From NCBI GenBank assembly GCA_016869535.1, contig VGDX01000008.1, forward strand, positions 1 to 64,000: a stretch of 64,000 bases of DNA, read 5' to 3'. Made by a program: the position numbers and the translations under genes. Below the pieces are notes generated by a model that worked only from the letters and a program-made list of their open reading frames with translations, did not search any database and was not told where the DNA came from. This DNA comes from Alphaproteobacteria bacterium. Lineage in GTDB: Bacteria > Pseudomonadota > Alphaproteobacteria > Rhizobiales > Methyloligellaceae. Of the stretch, positions 27,465 through 36,580 are shown piece by piece (positions within the stretch are counted from its first letter, which is position 1; each line of letters opens with the position of its first letter).

Positions 27465-27508
27465 AAGGGCTTGCTTCCAGCGATGACCCCAGCGGAGCTG
27501 AACGAGAC

Positions 27509-28462
27509 ATGCCACGTCCAAAACGGCAAGGCAAAAAGCGCGCGGTAGCCGACGCTAGAGCTGGGAACTGGGTCGACCGGTTCGTGCCGGCGCCGCTTGC
27601 GCCCTATCTGCGGCTCGCGCGCGCCGACCGGCCGATCGGCTTTTTCCTGCTGGCGCTACCCTGCTTCTGGTCGGTGGCACTCGCCGGGCGCAGCATCGGT
27701 GCCCCCTACCCGGATCCCTGGCTCCTGCTCCTCTTCGCCATCGGCGCCATCGTCATGCGCGCGGCGGGCTGCACTTATAACGATATCGTCGACCGCGACA
27801 TCGACGCGAAGGTCGCCCGCACGCGCTCTCGCCCGCTGCCGAGCAAACAGGTCACGGTCGAACAAGCCACGATCTTCATGGGCCTGCTGTCGCTGACCGG
27901 ACTGGCCGTGCTGCTCAGCTTCAACCGCTTCACCGTCCTGCTCGGGCTCGCCGTGCTGCCGATCGTTGCGCTTTATCCCTTCGTCAAGCGCGTCAGCAGC
28001 TGGCCGCAGGCCGTGCTCGGGCTCGCCTTCAATTGGGGCGCGCTGCTCGGCTGGACGGCGGTGCTCGCGCAGCTCGATTGGCCGGCGGTGATCCTCTATG
28101 CCGGCGCGGTCGCCTGGACCATCGGCTATGACACGATCTACGCCCATCAGGATCGCGAAGACGACGCGCTGATCGGGATGAAATCGACCGCCCTTAAATT
28201 CGGCCGCACCACCAAAGCATGGCTCGCTCTATTCTACGGGTTCGCCTGGGTGGCGATCACCGGCGCGGGGATCATGGCCGGGGCGGGGTTCTTTTTCCTT
28301 CTTGGCATGGTTCTCGCCGCTTCCCATCTAACCTGGCAGGTTTTGAGTCTCGATATCGACAACGCCGAGAATTGTCTTGTCCGCTTCCGCGCCAACCGCG
28401 ATTTCGGCCTCATCGTATTCGCCGCCATCGTGCTCGACATGGCGTTGGCTGCACTCATTTGA
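27509..28462 (+). CDS. ubiA: 4-hydroxybenzoate octaprenyltransferase
   Basis: UbiA prenylates 4-hydroxybenzoate in ubiquinone synthesis at the inner membrane. The 317-residue protein has both aspartate-rich motifs, NDIVDRDIDAKVARTRSRPL (about 91-110) and YAHQDREDDALIGMKSTAL (about 211-229), and about eight hydrophobic helices. The N-terminal 30 residues are unusually basic and poorly conserved-looking. ATG 27509 is the only clear start. It is divergent from rsmE. Confidence 0.95.
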   Translation: MPRPKRQGKKRAVADARAGNWVDRFVPAPLAPYLRLARADRPIGFFLLALPCFWSVALAGRSIGAPYPDPWLLLLFAIGAIVMRAAGCTYNDIVDRDIDAKVARTRSRPLPSKQVTVEQATIFMGLLSLTGLAVLLSFNRFTVLLGLAVLPIVALYPFVKRVSSWPQAVLGLAFNWGALLGWTAVLAQLDWPAVILYAGAVAWTIGYDTIYAHQDREDDALIGMKSTALKFGRTTKAWLALFYGFAWVAITGAGIMAGAGFFFLLGMVLAASHLTWQVLSLDIDNAENCLVRFRANRDFGLIVFAAIVLDMALAALI

Positions 28463-28471
28463 GGCAGAAAA

Positions 28472-28502
28472 GCCTCGGGCCCCGGAGCTTTCGCCCCGAG
28501 GC
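28472..28502. terminator. Hairpin after ubiA, weak terminator candidate
   Basis: GCCTCGGG at 28472-28479 pairs with CCCGAGGC at 28495-28502, about 10 bases after the ubiA stop. No T run follows on the plus strand, so it is not a canonical intrinsic terminator. It may be an mRNA-stabilising 3' stem or act with Rho. Confidence 0.35.
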
Positions 28503-28664
28503 CCGCGTGACGCCTTGCTGTTAGCTTCCCTCCCAGCCGCCTTCTGGCGACCTCTTATGCACCCACCCTGCCACACAAGCATTCCCGGTCGCTTAATGGA
28601 CGTCGTTAACGTCCGGTATGCGCTGCCCGACTGTTGACATGGTTTAGAGTCTCTTGTTGTCCCG

Positions 28665-29489
28665 ATGACCATACTCGCCCCCCAGGAAAAGCCTCTATCT
28701 CCGCCGTCGCTGGCGGAAGATTACGCATTGCTTAAAGAGGCGGTGCATGACGCGGGCGAGCTCGCGCTCACTTTTTTCCGTCAACAAATCCTGATCAACC
28801 GCAAGGCCGACGGGTCGGAAGTGAGCGAGGCCGATTTCGCCGTCGACAAAGCGTTAAAGCTCGGTCTCACCACCCCGCGCCCCGGTTACGGCTGGCTGTC
28901 GGAAGAAACGCCCGACGATGCCGAGCGGCTCAAACATAACCGGGTATGGATGGTCGATCCGATCGACGGCACCAACGCCTTCTTGCGCCATTTGCCCGAA
29001 TGGACGGTGTCCGCCGCGCTGGTCGAAGACGGCGTGCCGGTGCTGGGTGTCGTGTACAATCCGGCCACGCAGGAATTTTTTCATGCCATGCGCGGGCATG
29101 GCGCTTTCCTCAACGACAAGCCGATCAGGGCGAGCGACCTCGCCACGCTCGACGGCGCCATGCTCATCGCCAGCGGTGGCCTGTTCAAGAAGAAGATCTG
29201 GAAGGAACCGTGGCCGGAAGTGAAGTCGCGCTGGGTGAATTCGGTCGCCTACCGGCTGGCGCTGGTCGCGGCAGGAAAGGCCGACGCCACCGTTTCTCTC
29301 TCGAACAAGAGCGAGTGGGACTTGGCAGCCGCGGCGATCATCGTCGAGGAGGCCGGCGGCGTCATCACCGACCATCGTGGGAATCCGCATCTCTATAACC
29401 GCGAATCGCCCCGCCTGCCGAGCCTGGTCGCGAGCGGATCCCGGCTGCATCCCCTGCTCATCGAGCGCACAAGCCGCATAGACCTCTAG
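28665..29489 (+). CDS. Inositol monophosphatase family phosphatase (CysQ-like)
   Basis: This 274-residue Mg2+-dependent phosphatase of the FIG superfamily has metal-binding blocks SEETPDD (about 85), WMVDPIDGTNAF (about 94-105) and SEWDLAAAAIIVEEAGG (about 215-231). Relatives include inositol-1-phosphatase and 3'(2'),5'-bisphosphate nucleotidase CysQ. Alphaproteobacterial genomes often place a cysQ-annotated member beside DUF4170 and waaA, as here, so CysQ is a reasonable label but activity cannot be read directly. It starts the envelope gene run to lpxK. Confidence 0.9.
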   Translation: MTILAPQEKPLSPPSLAEDYALLKEAVHDAGELALTFFRQQILINRKADGSEVSEADFAVDKALKLGLTTPRPGYGWLSEETPDDAERLKHNRVWMVDPIDGTNAFLRHLPEWTVSAALVEDGVPVLGVVYNPATQEFFHAMRGHGAFLNDKPIRASDLATLDGAMLIASGGLFKKKIWKEPWPEVKSRWVNSVAYRLALVAAGKADATVSLSNKSEWDLAAAAIIVEEAGGVITDHRGNPHLYNRESPRLPSLVASGSRLHPLLIERTSRIDL

Positions 29490-29540
29490 CGCGGCTTCCG
29501 GCAAATTCGGGCCGTAAGCCAAGCAGCAGGGGAGCCGAGC

Positions 29541-29807
29541 ATGGCCGCCAAGGACGGCGCTAAGCAGAAGCAATTGCTTCACCTCGTCTTCGGGGGAGAA
29601 TTGACCGATCTCGATAAGGTCGAATTCAGCGACCTTGCCGCGCTCGACATCGTCGGCGTCTATCCGAACTATGCGCGGGCCTATGACGCCTGGAAGGATG
29701 CGGCCCAGCGCACGGTGGACGACGCCCATATGCGCTATTTCATCGTGCATCTGCATCGCCTGCTCGACCCGGCAGAAACCGGTAAAAGCGGCGGCGAGCG
29801 GCCTTAG
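29541..29807 (+). CDS. DUF4170 domain protein
   Basis: This 88-residue cytosolic protein matches DUF4170, a small alphaproteobacterial family (LLHLVFGGELTDL, DLAALDIVGVYPNYARAYDAW, MRYFIVHLHRLLDP). Function is unknown. It regularly sits between a phosphatase and the lipid A genes. ATG 29541 follows AGGGGAG. The composition resembles a small folded alpha/beta domain with several conserved aromatic residues. Confidence 0.9.
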   Translation: MAAKDGAKQKQLLHLVFGGELTDLDKVEFSDLAALDIVGVYPNYARAYDAWKDAAQRTVDDAHMRYFIVHLHRLLDPAETGKSGGERP

Positions 29808-29867
29808 CCTTAGGAGCTTTTCGCCTTAGAGGCGCCATGGGCCGCGTGCTAGAAGGGCGGCAGCCCG

Positions 29868-31769
29868 GTGGGAATTCCAGGCCCAGCGCCGGAAACGGGG
29901 AAACGCTTGAAAGACCAGCTTTTCAGGGATGTCAGCACCGTCGCCCGGAGCGCCGATGAGCTCCAGGTGGAATATTCGACGCGCGACATCGTGATTCGCG
30001 TCTGGCGGGAGCATTTACGCCCGCGCATGGGGCTGTTGAGTATCGCCGTGATCGCCATGCTGCTCACGGCCGGCACGACCGGCGCCATCCCCTTCCTGAT
30101 CCAGCGTACCGCCGACGACGTGTTCGTCGCCAAGAACGCCGACATGGTCTACTGGATCACCGCGGCCATCGTCGTCGTCACCGTGATCAAGGCCATCGCG
30201 GAATATGTCGCCGACGTTACGGTCGCCTATCTCGGCCATCGCTTCGTCGCCGATCTACGCATCCAGATGTTCGCCAAGCTTGCGCGCGCCGATCTTAGCT
30301 GGATCCAGACGGTGCATTCTGGGCGGCTGCTTTCGGGCTTTCTCAACGACGCCAATCTGATCCGCGCCACGGCGAGCCGTTCGCTCATCACGCTCGGCGA
30401 GAATTCGCTCAAGATCGTCATTCTCGTCGCCACCATGTTCTACATGGACCCGCGCTTCTCGCTGCTGGTCCTGATCTTCATGCCGATCGCCTGGTTCATG
30501 TTGTCGCGCCAGCGCCGCCGGATGCGGACATCGACCACCAAGTCGCTGCAAGAGACCGGCGATCTCTCCGCGCTCATCACCCAGACCTTGCGCGGCATGC
30601 GCATCGTACGCGCCTATGGCCAGGAGGACCGCGAGGAAGCGCGCGCCGCCTCCGCCGTCAACCGGGCGCTCGAATTCACCATGCGTGGCACGCGCGCCCG
30701 TGCGCTGTCGAGCCCGTCGATGGAGCTTCTGGTTGGTTTCGGCTTCGCCCTCGCGATTTATTTTGCCGGCACGCAAGGCGTGCGCGGCGACCTCACGCTC
30801 GGTCATTTCATGGGCTTCATGACAGCGGCGCTCCTCATCTACACGCCGCTGAAAAGCGTGGCCACGCTCCAGACCCAATTGCAGGAAGGCATTGCCGCGG
30901 CGAGCCGGGTTTTCGGCATCATCGACCGCGAAGTGCATCTCAACGAGGCTCCGGACGCCAAACCTCTCGCGCTCAAGCGCGGCGAGATCGAATTCAGGAA
31001 TGTGTCCTTTGCCTACGAACCCGATAACGTCGTGCTGAAGAGCGTAAGCTTGACCGTGCCGCCGGGCCATACGGTAGCCCTGGTTGGACCCTCCGGCTCG
31101 GGCAAGAGCACACTCGTCAATCTCACGCTCCGTTTTTTCGATCCCAATCGCGGCAAGGTGCTGATCGACGGCCAGGACATCGCCCATGTCACGATCGACT
31201 CCTTGCGTGACGCCATTGCCCTCGTCACCCAGGATCCGGTGCTGTTCGACGACACGATCCGCGCCAATATCTCCTATGGCTCAAAGGAAGTTGACGAGAC
31301 GGCGGTGGTCGCAGCCGCCAAGGCGGCCGCCGCGCACGATTTCATCATGGCCCTGCCCAAGGGCTACGACACCCGCGTCGGCGAGGCAGGCGGATTGCTT
31401 TCCGGTGGCGAGCGCCAGCGCATCGCCATTGCCCGCGCGCTGTATAAGGACGCGCCCATCCTCCTGCTCGATGAGCCCACGAGCTCGCTCGATTCGGAAG
31501 CCGAAGCCAAGGTGCAGGCGGCGCTCGAGCAGCTGATGCGCGGGCGCACCGTATTGATGATCGCTCATCGCCTATCGACGGTGAAGAAGGCCGACCTCAT
31601 CTGCGTGCTCGATCAAGGCCGCATCGTCGAGACCGGCCGTCACGACGAGTTGGTCGCCAAAGGCGGACTTTATACCAAGCTGCACCGTACCCAGTTCGGC
31701 ATTAGCGGACTTGCACCGGCTTCAGGCGACGATGAGGGCCGAGGGGCCATTGCCGTGGCCGGCGAATAA
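29868..31769 (+). CDS. MsbA-like ABC exporter (fused permease and ATPase)
   Basis: This 633-residue half-transporter has six membrane helices (about 45-325) followed by an ATPase domain (about 360-610). The ATPase has Walker A GPSGSGKS (about 407), signature LSGGERQR (about 511), Walker B ILLLDEPTSSLDSEAE (about 531) and an H-loop IAHRLSTV. Sequence alone does not separate lipid A flippase MsbA from related exporters. Placement beside the Kdo transferase and lpxK supports a lipid A/LPS flippase. The start is GTG 29868; the N-terminal 20 residues are weakly supported. Confidence 0.88.
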   Translation: MGIPGPAPETGKRLKDQLFRDVSTVARSADELQVEYSTRDIVIRVWREHLRPRMGLLSIAVIAMLLTAGTTGAIPFLIQRTADDVFVAKNADMVYWITAAIVVVTVIKAIAEYVADVTVAYLGHRFVADLRIQMFAKLARADLSWIQTVHSGRLLSGFLNDANLIRATASRSLITLGENSLKIVILVATMFYMDPRFSLLVLIFMPIAWFMLSRQRRRMRTSTTKSLQETGDLSALITQTLRGMRIVRAYGQEDREEARAASAVNRALEFTMRGTRARALSSPSMELLVGFGFALAIYFAGTQGVRGDLTLGHFMGFMTAALLIYTPLKSVATLQTQLQEGIAAASRVFGIIDREVHLNEAPDAKPLALKRGEIEFRNVSFAYEPDNVVLKSVSLTVPPGHTVALVGPSGSGKSTLVNLTLRFFDPNRGKVLIDGQDIAHVTIDSLRDAIALVTQDPVLFDDTIRANISYGSKEVDETAVVAAAKAAAAHDFIMALPKGYDTRVGEAGGLLSGGERQRIAIARALYKDAPILLLDEPTSSLDSEAEAKVQAALEQLMRGRTVLMIAHRLSTVKKADLICVLDQGRIVETGRHDELVAKGGLYTKLHRTQFGISGLAPASGDDEGRGAIAVAGE

Positions 31770-31784
31770 CAGCGCCTGAGTGTC

Positions 31785-33794
31785 ATGCTGAAACGGGTGT
31801 TAGCATCGAAGCCTGCCGTAATTTTGGGTGCGGCACTTGGCTCCGCCTATATCCGTCTCGTCTACGCGACGAGCAGGATCAAGCGCGAGCCGCCCGACAC
31901 CGTCGCCAAATTGTTCGAAGAACATCCGCAGATTCTCGCGATGTGGCACGGCCAGTTCCTGCTGCTGCCAAAACTCAAGCCTGACCGTCCGGCCGATGTG
32001 AAGGCCATGGTCTCGCGCCACGGCGATGCCGAGATCATCGGCGCCGTGCTCAAGAAATTCGGCATGGACCTGATCAGGGGCGCCGGCGCGGGAAAACGAA
32101 AGCGCAATCGCGGCGGCGCCACCGCCATGCGGGAATCCTTGCGCGCTCTCGCGGAAGGCGCGACCGTGGCCATGACCGCCGACGTGCCGCCGGGGCCAGC
32201 GCGCCGTGCCGGCGAAGGCATCGCCACGCTTGCTTCGCTGTCGGGACGACCGGTCGTGCCCTTCGCCATCGCCACGCGACGCTTCATCAAGCTGCCGACC
32301 TGGAGCGCCTTTACCATCAACCTTCCCTTCTCTACCTTGGCCATCGTGATCGGCGATCCGATCAGGGTACCTCCGGGCAACGATGCCGATAAGATTGAAG
32401 CCGGGCGCCTCGCCATCGAAGGGGCTCTCGCCGGAGTGACCGCGCGTGCTTATGCTATGGCCGGAGCGAGGGATCCCTTGAGCAAGACAGTGGCGACCAA
32501 ACCCGGATTGTGGCTCAGGATCTACCGGGGTTTCACCCGCCTCGGCGTACCTTTTGCGCCTCTCCTGCTTGCCTGGCGCACGAAACGCGGCAAGGAGGAG
32601 CCCGACCGGCATCCCGAACGTTATGGCCGGCCGAGCGCGCCGCGTCCCGACGGTTTCCTCGTCTGGTTCCATGCGGCAAGTGTGGGCGAGGTCAATGCCG
32701 CCTTGCCGGTGATCGACACCATCTCCCTACAGTACCCAGAGGCGAATGTGTTGCTGACCACCGCCACGGTCACGTCCGCACAGCTTGCCCGAGACCGTCT
32801 GCCCAAGGGCGCGGTGCACCAATATGTGCCGCTCGACAATCAGGGTTACATGCGCCGCTTCCTGGACCATTGGCGTCCCGACCTCGCGGTCCTGGTCGAG
32901 TCCGAGATCTGGCCCAACCTCGTGCTGGAGACCAAGGCGCAAGGCATTCCGCTGCTGCTTATCAACGGACGCATGTCGACGTCTTCATTCCGCGCCTGGC
33001 GGCGGCGGCCCGGTCTGAGCCGTCCTCTGTTCTCTGCCTTCGATCTCGTGCTGGCGCAGAACGACGGTCTCGCCGAGCGCTTCGCCCAGCTCGGTGCGCC
33101 GCGCTCGCTCGATGTCGGCAATCTCAAGATCGATGCGCCGGCGCCGCCGGCCAATCTATCCGGGCGCAAGGAGCTCGCCGCTTCCATCAGAGGCCGTCCG
33201 GTGTTTTTGGCGGCAAGTACGCATCAAGGAGAAGACGAGGTGGTGGCCGAAGCGCACATCCTCATGAAGAAAAAGCTTCCCGATCTTCTGACGGTCATCG
33301 CGCCGCGTCATCCCGAGCGGGGAAAGCCGATCGCCGAACAGCTCGGCAATGCCAATCTCAATGTTGTGCTTCGCTCGGAGGGCAAGCTGCCGGAGAGTGG
33401 AACCGACATCTATGTGGCGGACACGATCGGCGAGCTTGGCCTGTTCTATGCGCTTGTCCCTGTCGCCTTTATCGGTGGCTCGCTCGTACCCAAGGGTGGG
33501 CAAAACCCGGTCGAGGCAATCAAGCTCGGCGCCGTGGTGCTTACCGGACCCAATTGGAAGAATTTCACCGACGCCTACGACGCGCTGCTCAGCGCCGGCG
33601 GCGCCAAGGAGGTAACCGACGCGGCGAGCCTCGCCGAGATCGCCCTTGTGCTGCTTCAGGATCTCATCCCACGCGAGGCGATGCGCGCGAGCGCCGACCG
33701 GGTCATCATCTCGATGAGCGGCGCACTGCCGCGCACTCTGGCTGAGCTTGAACCTTACCTTCCGCCAAGGGCAATCTTACAGCATGCGTCTTGA
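31785..33794 (+). CDS. waaA: Fusion of an LpxJ-like (DUF374) acyltransferase and Kdo transferase WaaA
   Basis: This single 669-residue frame covers two enzymes. Residues about 1-225 form a DUF374 lysophospholipid acyltransferase-like domain with MWHGQFLLLPKL (W54-H55), SRHGDAEIIG (79-88), MRESLRALAEGATVAMTAD and PVVPFAIATRR. Residues about 240-669 form a full KdtA/WaaA glycosyltransferase: RHPERYG, FHAASVGEVNAALPV (acid base near 302), VESEIWPNLV, INGRMS, LAASTHQGEDEVV and GGSLVPKGGQNPVEA. WaaA adds Kdo to lipid IVA. DUF374 members such as Helicobacter LpxJ add a secondary acyl chain. In other alphaproteobacteria these are separate neighbouring genes. No stop or frameshift lies between them here. 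Confidence 0.9.
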   Translation: MLKRVLASKPAVILGAALGSAYIRLVYATSRIKREPPDTVAKLFEEHPQILAMWHGQFLLLPKLKPDRPADVKAMVSRHGDAEIIGAVLKKFGMDLIRGAGAGKRKRNRGGATAMRESLRALAEGATVAMTADVPPGPARRAGEGIATLASLSGRPVVPFAIATRRFIKLPTWSAFTINLPFSTLAIVIGDPIRVPPGNDADKIEAGRLAIEGALAGVTARAYAMAGARDPLSKTVATKPGLWLRIYRGFTRLGVPFAPLLLAWRTKRGKEEPDRHPERYGRPSAPRPDGFLVWFHAASVGEVNAALPVIDTISLQYPEANVLLTTATVTSAQLARDRLPKGAVHQYVPLDNQGYMRRFLDHWRPDLAVLVESEIWPNLVLETKAQGIPLLLINGRMSTSSFRAWRRRPGLSRPLFSAFDLVLAQNDGLAERFAQLGAPRSLDVGNLKIDAPAPPANLSGRKELAASIRGRPVFLAASTHQGEDEVVAEAHILMKKKLPDLLTVIAPRHPERGKPIAEQLGNANLNVVLRSEGKLPESGTDIYVADTIGELGLFYALVPVAFIGGSLVPKGGQNPVEAIKLGAVVLTGPNWKNFTDAYDALLSAGGAKEVTDAASLAEIALVLLQDLIPREAMRASADRVIISMSGALPRTLAELEPYLPPRAILQHAS

Positions 33795-34794
33795 GACGCC
33801 TTTCTGGTGGTATCGCAGCAAAGGCCTGCTTGCCTCTCTGCTGGCGCCGCTTGGCCGGCTCTATGGCGGCATGGTCGAGGGACGCTTCGCGCGCGCCACG
33901 CCCTATCGCTCGCGTCTGCCGGTCATCTGCATCGGCAATTTCACCGCCGGCGGCGGCGGCAAGACGCCCACGGCCATCGCCGTAGCAAGGATGCTTCTGG
34001 CGCAAGGAGAACGTCCCGCCTTCCTCACGCGCGGTTACGGCGGGGCAAATGCCGGGCCGATCCTCGTGCCTGATGGCGGGCATGCGAGCGAAGTTGGAGA
34101 TGAACCTTTGCTGCTCGCTGCGGTGGCGCCGACCGTGGTCTCGGCCGACCGGATGGAGGGCGCCAGAATCATCGAGGCGACCGACGCCACGGTCATCGTC
34201 ATGGATGACGGGTTCCAGAATCCGAGCTTGCACAAAGATCTGTCGTTGATTGCCGTGGATGCGGCGTCAGGCATCGGCAATGGGCTGATCATGCCGGCCG
34301 GACCGTTGCGCGCCCCGCTCCAGGCCCAAATAGCCCGCGCCGACGCGCTGCTCGTGATCGGCGAAGGCGGCAGTGCCGCATCCTTGGCGGATGCCTTCTC
34401 CCAACACGGAAAGACCGTACTGCAAGCGACTATTGCCCCGAATTGCGATCCGCGCTGGCTCGGCGTGATGCCGGCGATCGGCTTTGCCGGTATCGCCCGG
34501 CCCGGCAAGTTCTTCGCGACGCTGCGGGCCAATGGCGCGCGGGTGATCGATACGCGCTCCTTCCCCGACCATCATCGCTATACCGAGCGCGAGGCGCGCC
34601 GACTGCTCGACGCGGCGCAGGAGAAGAACGCCATGCTGGTCACCACCGAGAAGGACTGGGCGCGACTGCCCGATGAAGACGGCACCGCTCTGGGCGAGCT
34701 CAAGCACCGCTCGCGACCCTTCCCCATCGTCGTCAAATTCGCGGACGAAGATGCCCTGATGCAATTGCTAAGGGCGACTATTAAGAGGACTTGA
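33784..34794 (+). CDS. lpxK: Tetraacyldisaccharide 4'-kinase
   Basis: LpxK phosphorylates the 4' position of the lipid A disaccharide. The P-loop is GNFTAGGGGKTPTA (about 47-60), and further blocks are FLTRGYGG, VIVMDDGFQNPSL and FPDHHRY. The start is ATG 33784, which overlaps the end of the fused WaaA gene by 11 bases, so translation is probably coupled; a TTG at 33748 extends the frame but adds no family sequence. Length is 336 residues. The 3' end overlaps the convergent DUF2093 gene by 14 bases. Confidence 0.95.
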   Translation: MRLETPFWWYRSKGLLASLLAPLGRLYGGMVEGRFARATPYRSRLPVICIGNFTAGGGGKTPTAIAVARMLLAQGERPAFLTRGYGGANAGPILVPDGGHASEVGDEPLLLAAVAPTVVSADRMEGARIIEATDATVIVMDDGFQNPSLHKDLSLIAVDAASGIGNGLIMPAGPLRAPLQAQIARADALLVIGEGGSAASLADAFSQHGKTVLQATIAPNCDPRWLGVMPAIGFAGIARPGKFFATLRANGARVIDTRSFPDHHRYTEREARRLLDAAQEKNAMLVTTEKDWARLPDEDGTALGELKHRSRPFPIVVKFADEDALMQLLRATIKRT

Positions 34795-35005
34795 GATTGG
34801 TTTCGCGGTAGCGCTTGAGCGAGGAGGCTGCGTCGGCATAGGCCTCCTGCAATTCGACGCTCCAATAACGCAATTCATCGAGCGGAATGGCGCGATCCGT
34901 GACGGCGCAACGCACGAAGTCGCCAGGCGTCAGCACCTGGACCTCGCCGTCGAGATATTTGAGCTTGGCTTCGCCCTTGCCGAAATTGCGTTCGAAACGG
35001 TTCAT
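34781..35005 (-). CDS. DUF2093 domain protein
   Basis: This 74-residue cytosolic protein has the DUF2093 pattern (KGEAKLKYLDGEVQVLTPGDFVRCAVT then IPLDELRYWSVELQEAY). The family is small, alphaproteobacterial and of unknown function, and is characteristically found next to lpxK. Here the two genes are convergent and overlap by 14 bases. It lies 47 bases downstream of xseA on the same strand. Confidence 0.9.
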   Translation of the reverse strand: MNRFERNFGKGEAKLKYLDGEVQVLTPGDFVRCAVTDRAIPLDELRYWSVELQEAYADAASSLKRYRETNLKSS

Positions 35006-35052
35006 CGGATTTTCTTTTCGTCGACCATCTTAATCTCAAGCCGCCAGACAAA

Positions 35053-36483
35053 TCAAAGCAGCGACCCCTGCTTTCCACCGCCGTTCCGGGGTTTCTCTTT
35101 CGCCTCGGGCTCTGCCTTGCGCGGGCGCGGGTCGGCATGAGCTCCAACATGGCCATCGGCGAACTCGATGTCCAGGGCTGCATTCGGTTTCACCTGTGCG
35201 GCGCGTCGTAGCACGGTGCCGTCAGCGGCGCGCACCAGTGTGAAACCGCGCGCCAAGACATTGTGATAATCGAGCGTGCCCAGCAGTTTGATCTGACCGT
35301 CGAGACGCCCTCTCGCCCGCTCGAACAGAGCGCCGAGTGCGCGTCTGCGGGCACGGTCGGCCCTTATGAACCGCTCGCGGCCGGCACTCGCTGACCGCGC
35401 CAGGAGGTGCGGCCTGAGCCGCGACGCGCAACGGGTAAGGCCTGCGCGATGCGCCACCGCGTTGGCCAGAAGAGCGCGCGGCAGGCGGAGGGCCACCGTG
35501 TCGAAACGCTGACGCGGCAGCGCCAGAATATCGGTGCGGCGCGGCAGTCCGCGCGCAAGTCCGGCAAAGCGGTGCCGTTCGCTCTCGATCCTACGCCTGA
35601 GCGAGGTTTGCACCCGCAATCCGTGGCTCGTCACCGTGACGATGAGCTCGGAACGCACCGGCACGGCACGTTCAGCCGCCGCAGTCGGTGTCGGCGCGCG
35701 GAAATCGGCGACGAGGTCGATCAGCGTCCAGTCGGTTTCGTGGCCGACGGCGGAGATCAGCGGAATGACGCTCGAAGCCGCGGCACGCACCACGATCTCC
35801 TCGTTGAAGCCCCAGAGATCTTCCAGGCTGCCGCCGCCGCGCGCCACGATGAGGAGATCGGGACGCGGCATCGTCCTACCGTGGCTCGGATCGTTGAAGC
35901 CGGCGATGGCGGCGGCCACCTCGGCCGCACAGGTCTCGCCCTGCACCCGCACCGGCCAGACCAGCACATGCGAGGGAAAGCGGTCTTCCAGACGGTGCAG
36001 GATGTCGCGGATCACGGCGCCCGTAGGCGAGGTCACCACGCCGAGTATGCGGGGCAGGAAGGGCAAAGGCCTCTTGCGCGCCTCGTCGAACAGGCCTTCG
36101 GCGGCGAGCGCTTTCTTGCGCTGCTCGAGCAGCGCCATGAGCGCGCCGACGCCCGCAGGCTCGATCTCATCGATGACGATCTGATATTTGGAGCGGTCGG
36201 GATAGGTGGTGACCCGGCCTTTGGCGATGACTTCAAGCCCCTCTTCCGGCTTGAATTTGAGACGCTGGAACGTACTCCGCCAGACGACCGCCTCGATGAC
36301 CGCTTTCTCATCCTTCAGCGAGAAATAGCAGTGGCCGGAATTATGCGGGCCGCGATATCCAGAGATCTCGCCTCTGAGCCGCACCAGGCCATAGGCGTCC
36401 TCGACCGTCCGCTTGAGTGCGAAGGCAAGCTCCGAGACGGTATATTCCACGACGTTGGTCTTGGCCTGGGTGCGGTCAGCCAC
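35053..36483 (-). CDS. xseA: Exodeoxyribonuclease VII large subunit
   Basis: This 476-residue single-strand exonuclease subunit has an N-terminal OB-fold ([28 protein letters not shown]) and a catalytic core (about 130-330) with [29 protein letters not shown] and [29 protein letters not shown] helical, arginine-rich coiled region and a C-terminal basic tail follow. The small subunit XseB is not in the window, which is common. It is divergent from purD (97 bases). Confidence 0.95.
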   Translation of the reverse strand: MADRTQAKTNVVEYTVSELAFALKRTVEDAYGLVRLRGEISGYRGPHNSGHCYFSLKDEKAVIEAVVWRSTFQRLKFKPEEGLEVIAKGRVTTYPDRSKYQIVIDEIEPAGVGALMALLEQRKKALAAEGLFDEARKRPLPFLPRILGVVTSPTGAVIRDILHRLEDRFPSHVLVWPVRVQGETCAAEVAAAIAGFNDPSHGRTMPRPDLLIVARGGGSLEDLWGFNEEIVVRAAASSVIPLISAVGHETDWTLIDLVADFRAPTPTAAAERAVPVRSELIVTVTSHGLRVQTSLRRRIESERHRFAGLARGLPRRTDILALPRQRFDTVALRLPRALLANAVAHRAGLTRCASRLRPHLLARSASAGRERFIRADRARRRALGALFERARGRLDGQIKLLGTLDYHNVLARGFTLVRAADGTVLRRAAQVKPNAALDIEFADGHVGAHADPRPRKAEPEAKEKPRNGGGKQGSLL

Positions 36484-36580
36484 AATTCATCTCATTTCGC
36501 CTTGGGCGTAGCCCTGTGCTAAGCAGCGCCAAATCGGGCGTCGAGCAATACTAGCCTCGGCGGCGGCGAACAAGCGGGGC

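Noticed and set aside
28598..28614. Inverted repeat GGACGT-N5-ACGTCC upstream of the phosphatase gene
   Set aside because: The arms are only six bases and the repeat does not recur at any other promoter I checked, so an operator cannot be supported.
28634..28662. TTGACA hexamer before the phosphatase gene as a promoter
   Set aside because: At a 17-base spacing the downstream hexamer is TTGTCC, a poor -10, so I did not call a promoter.
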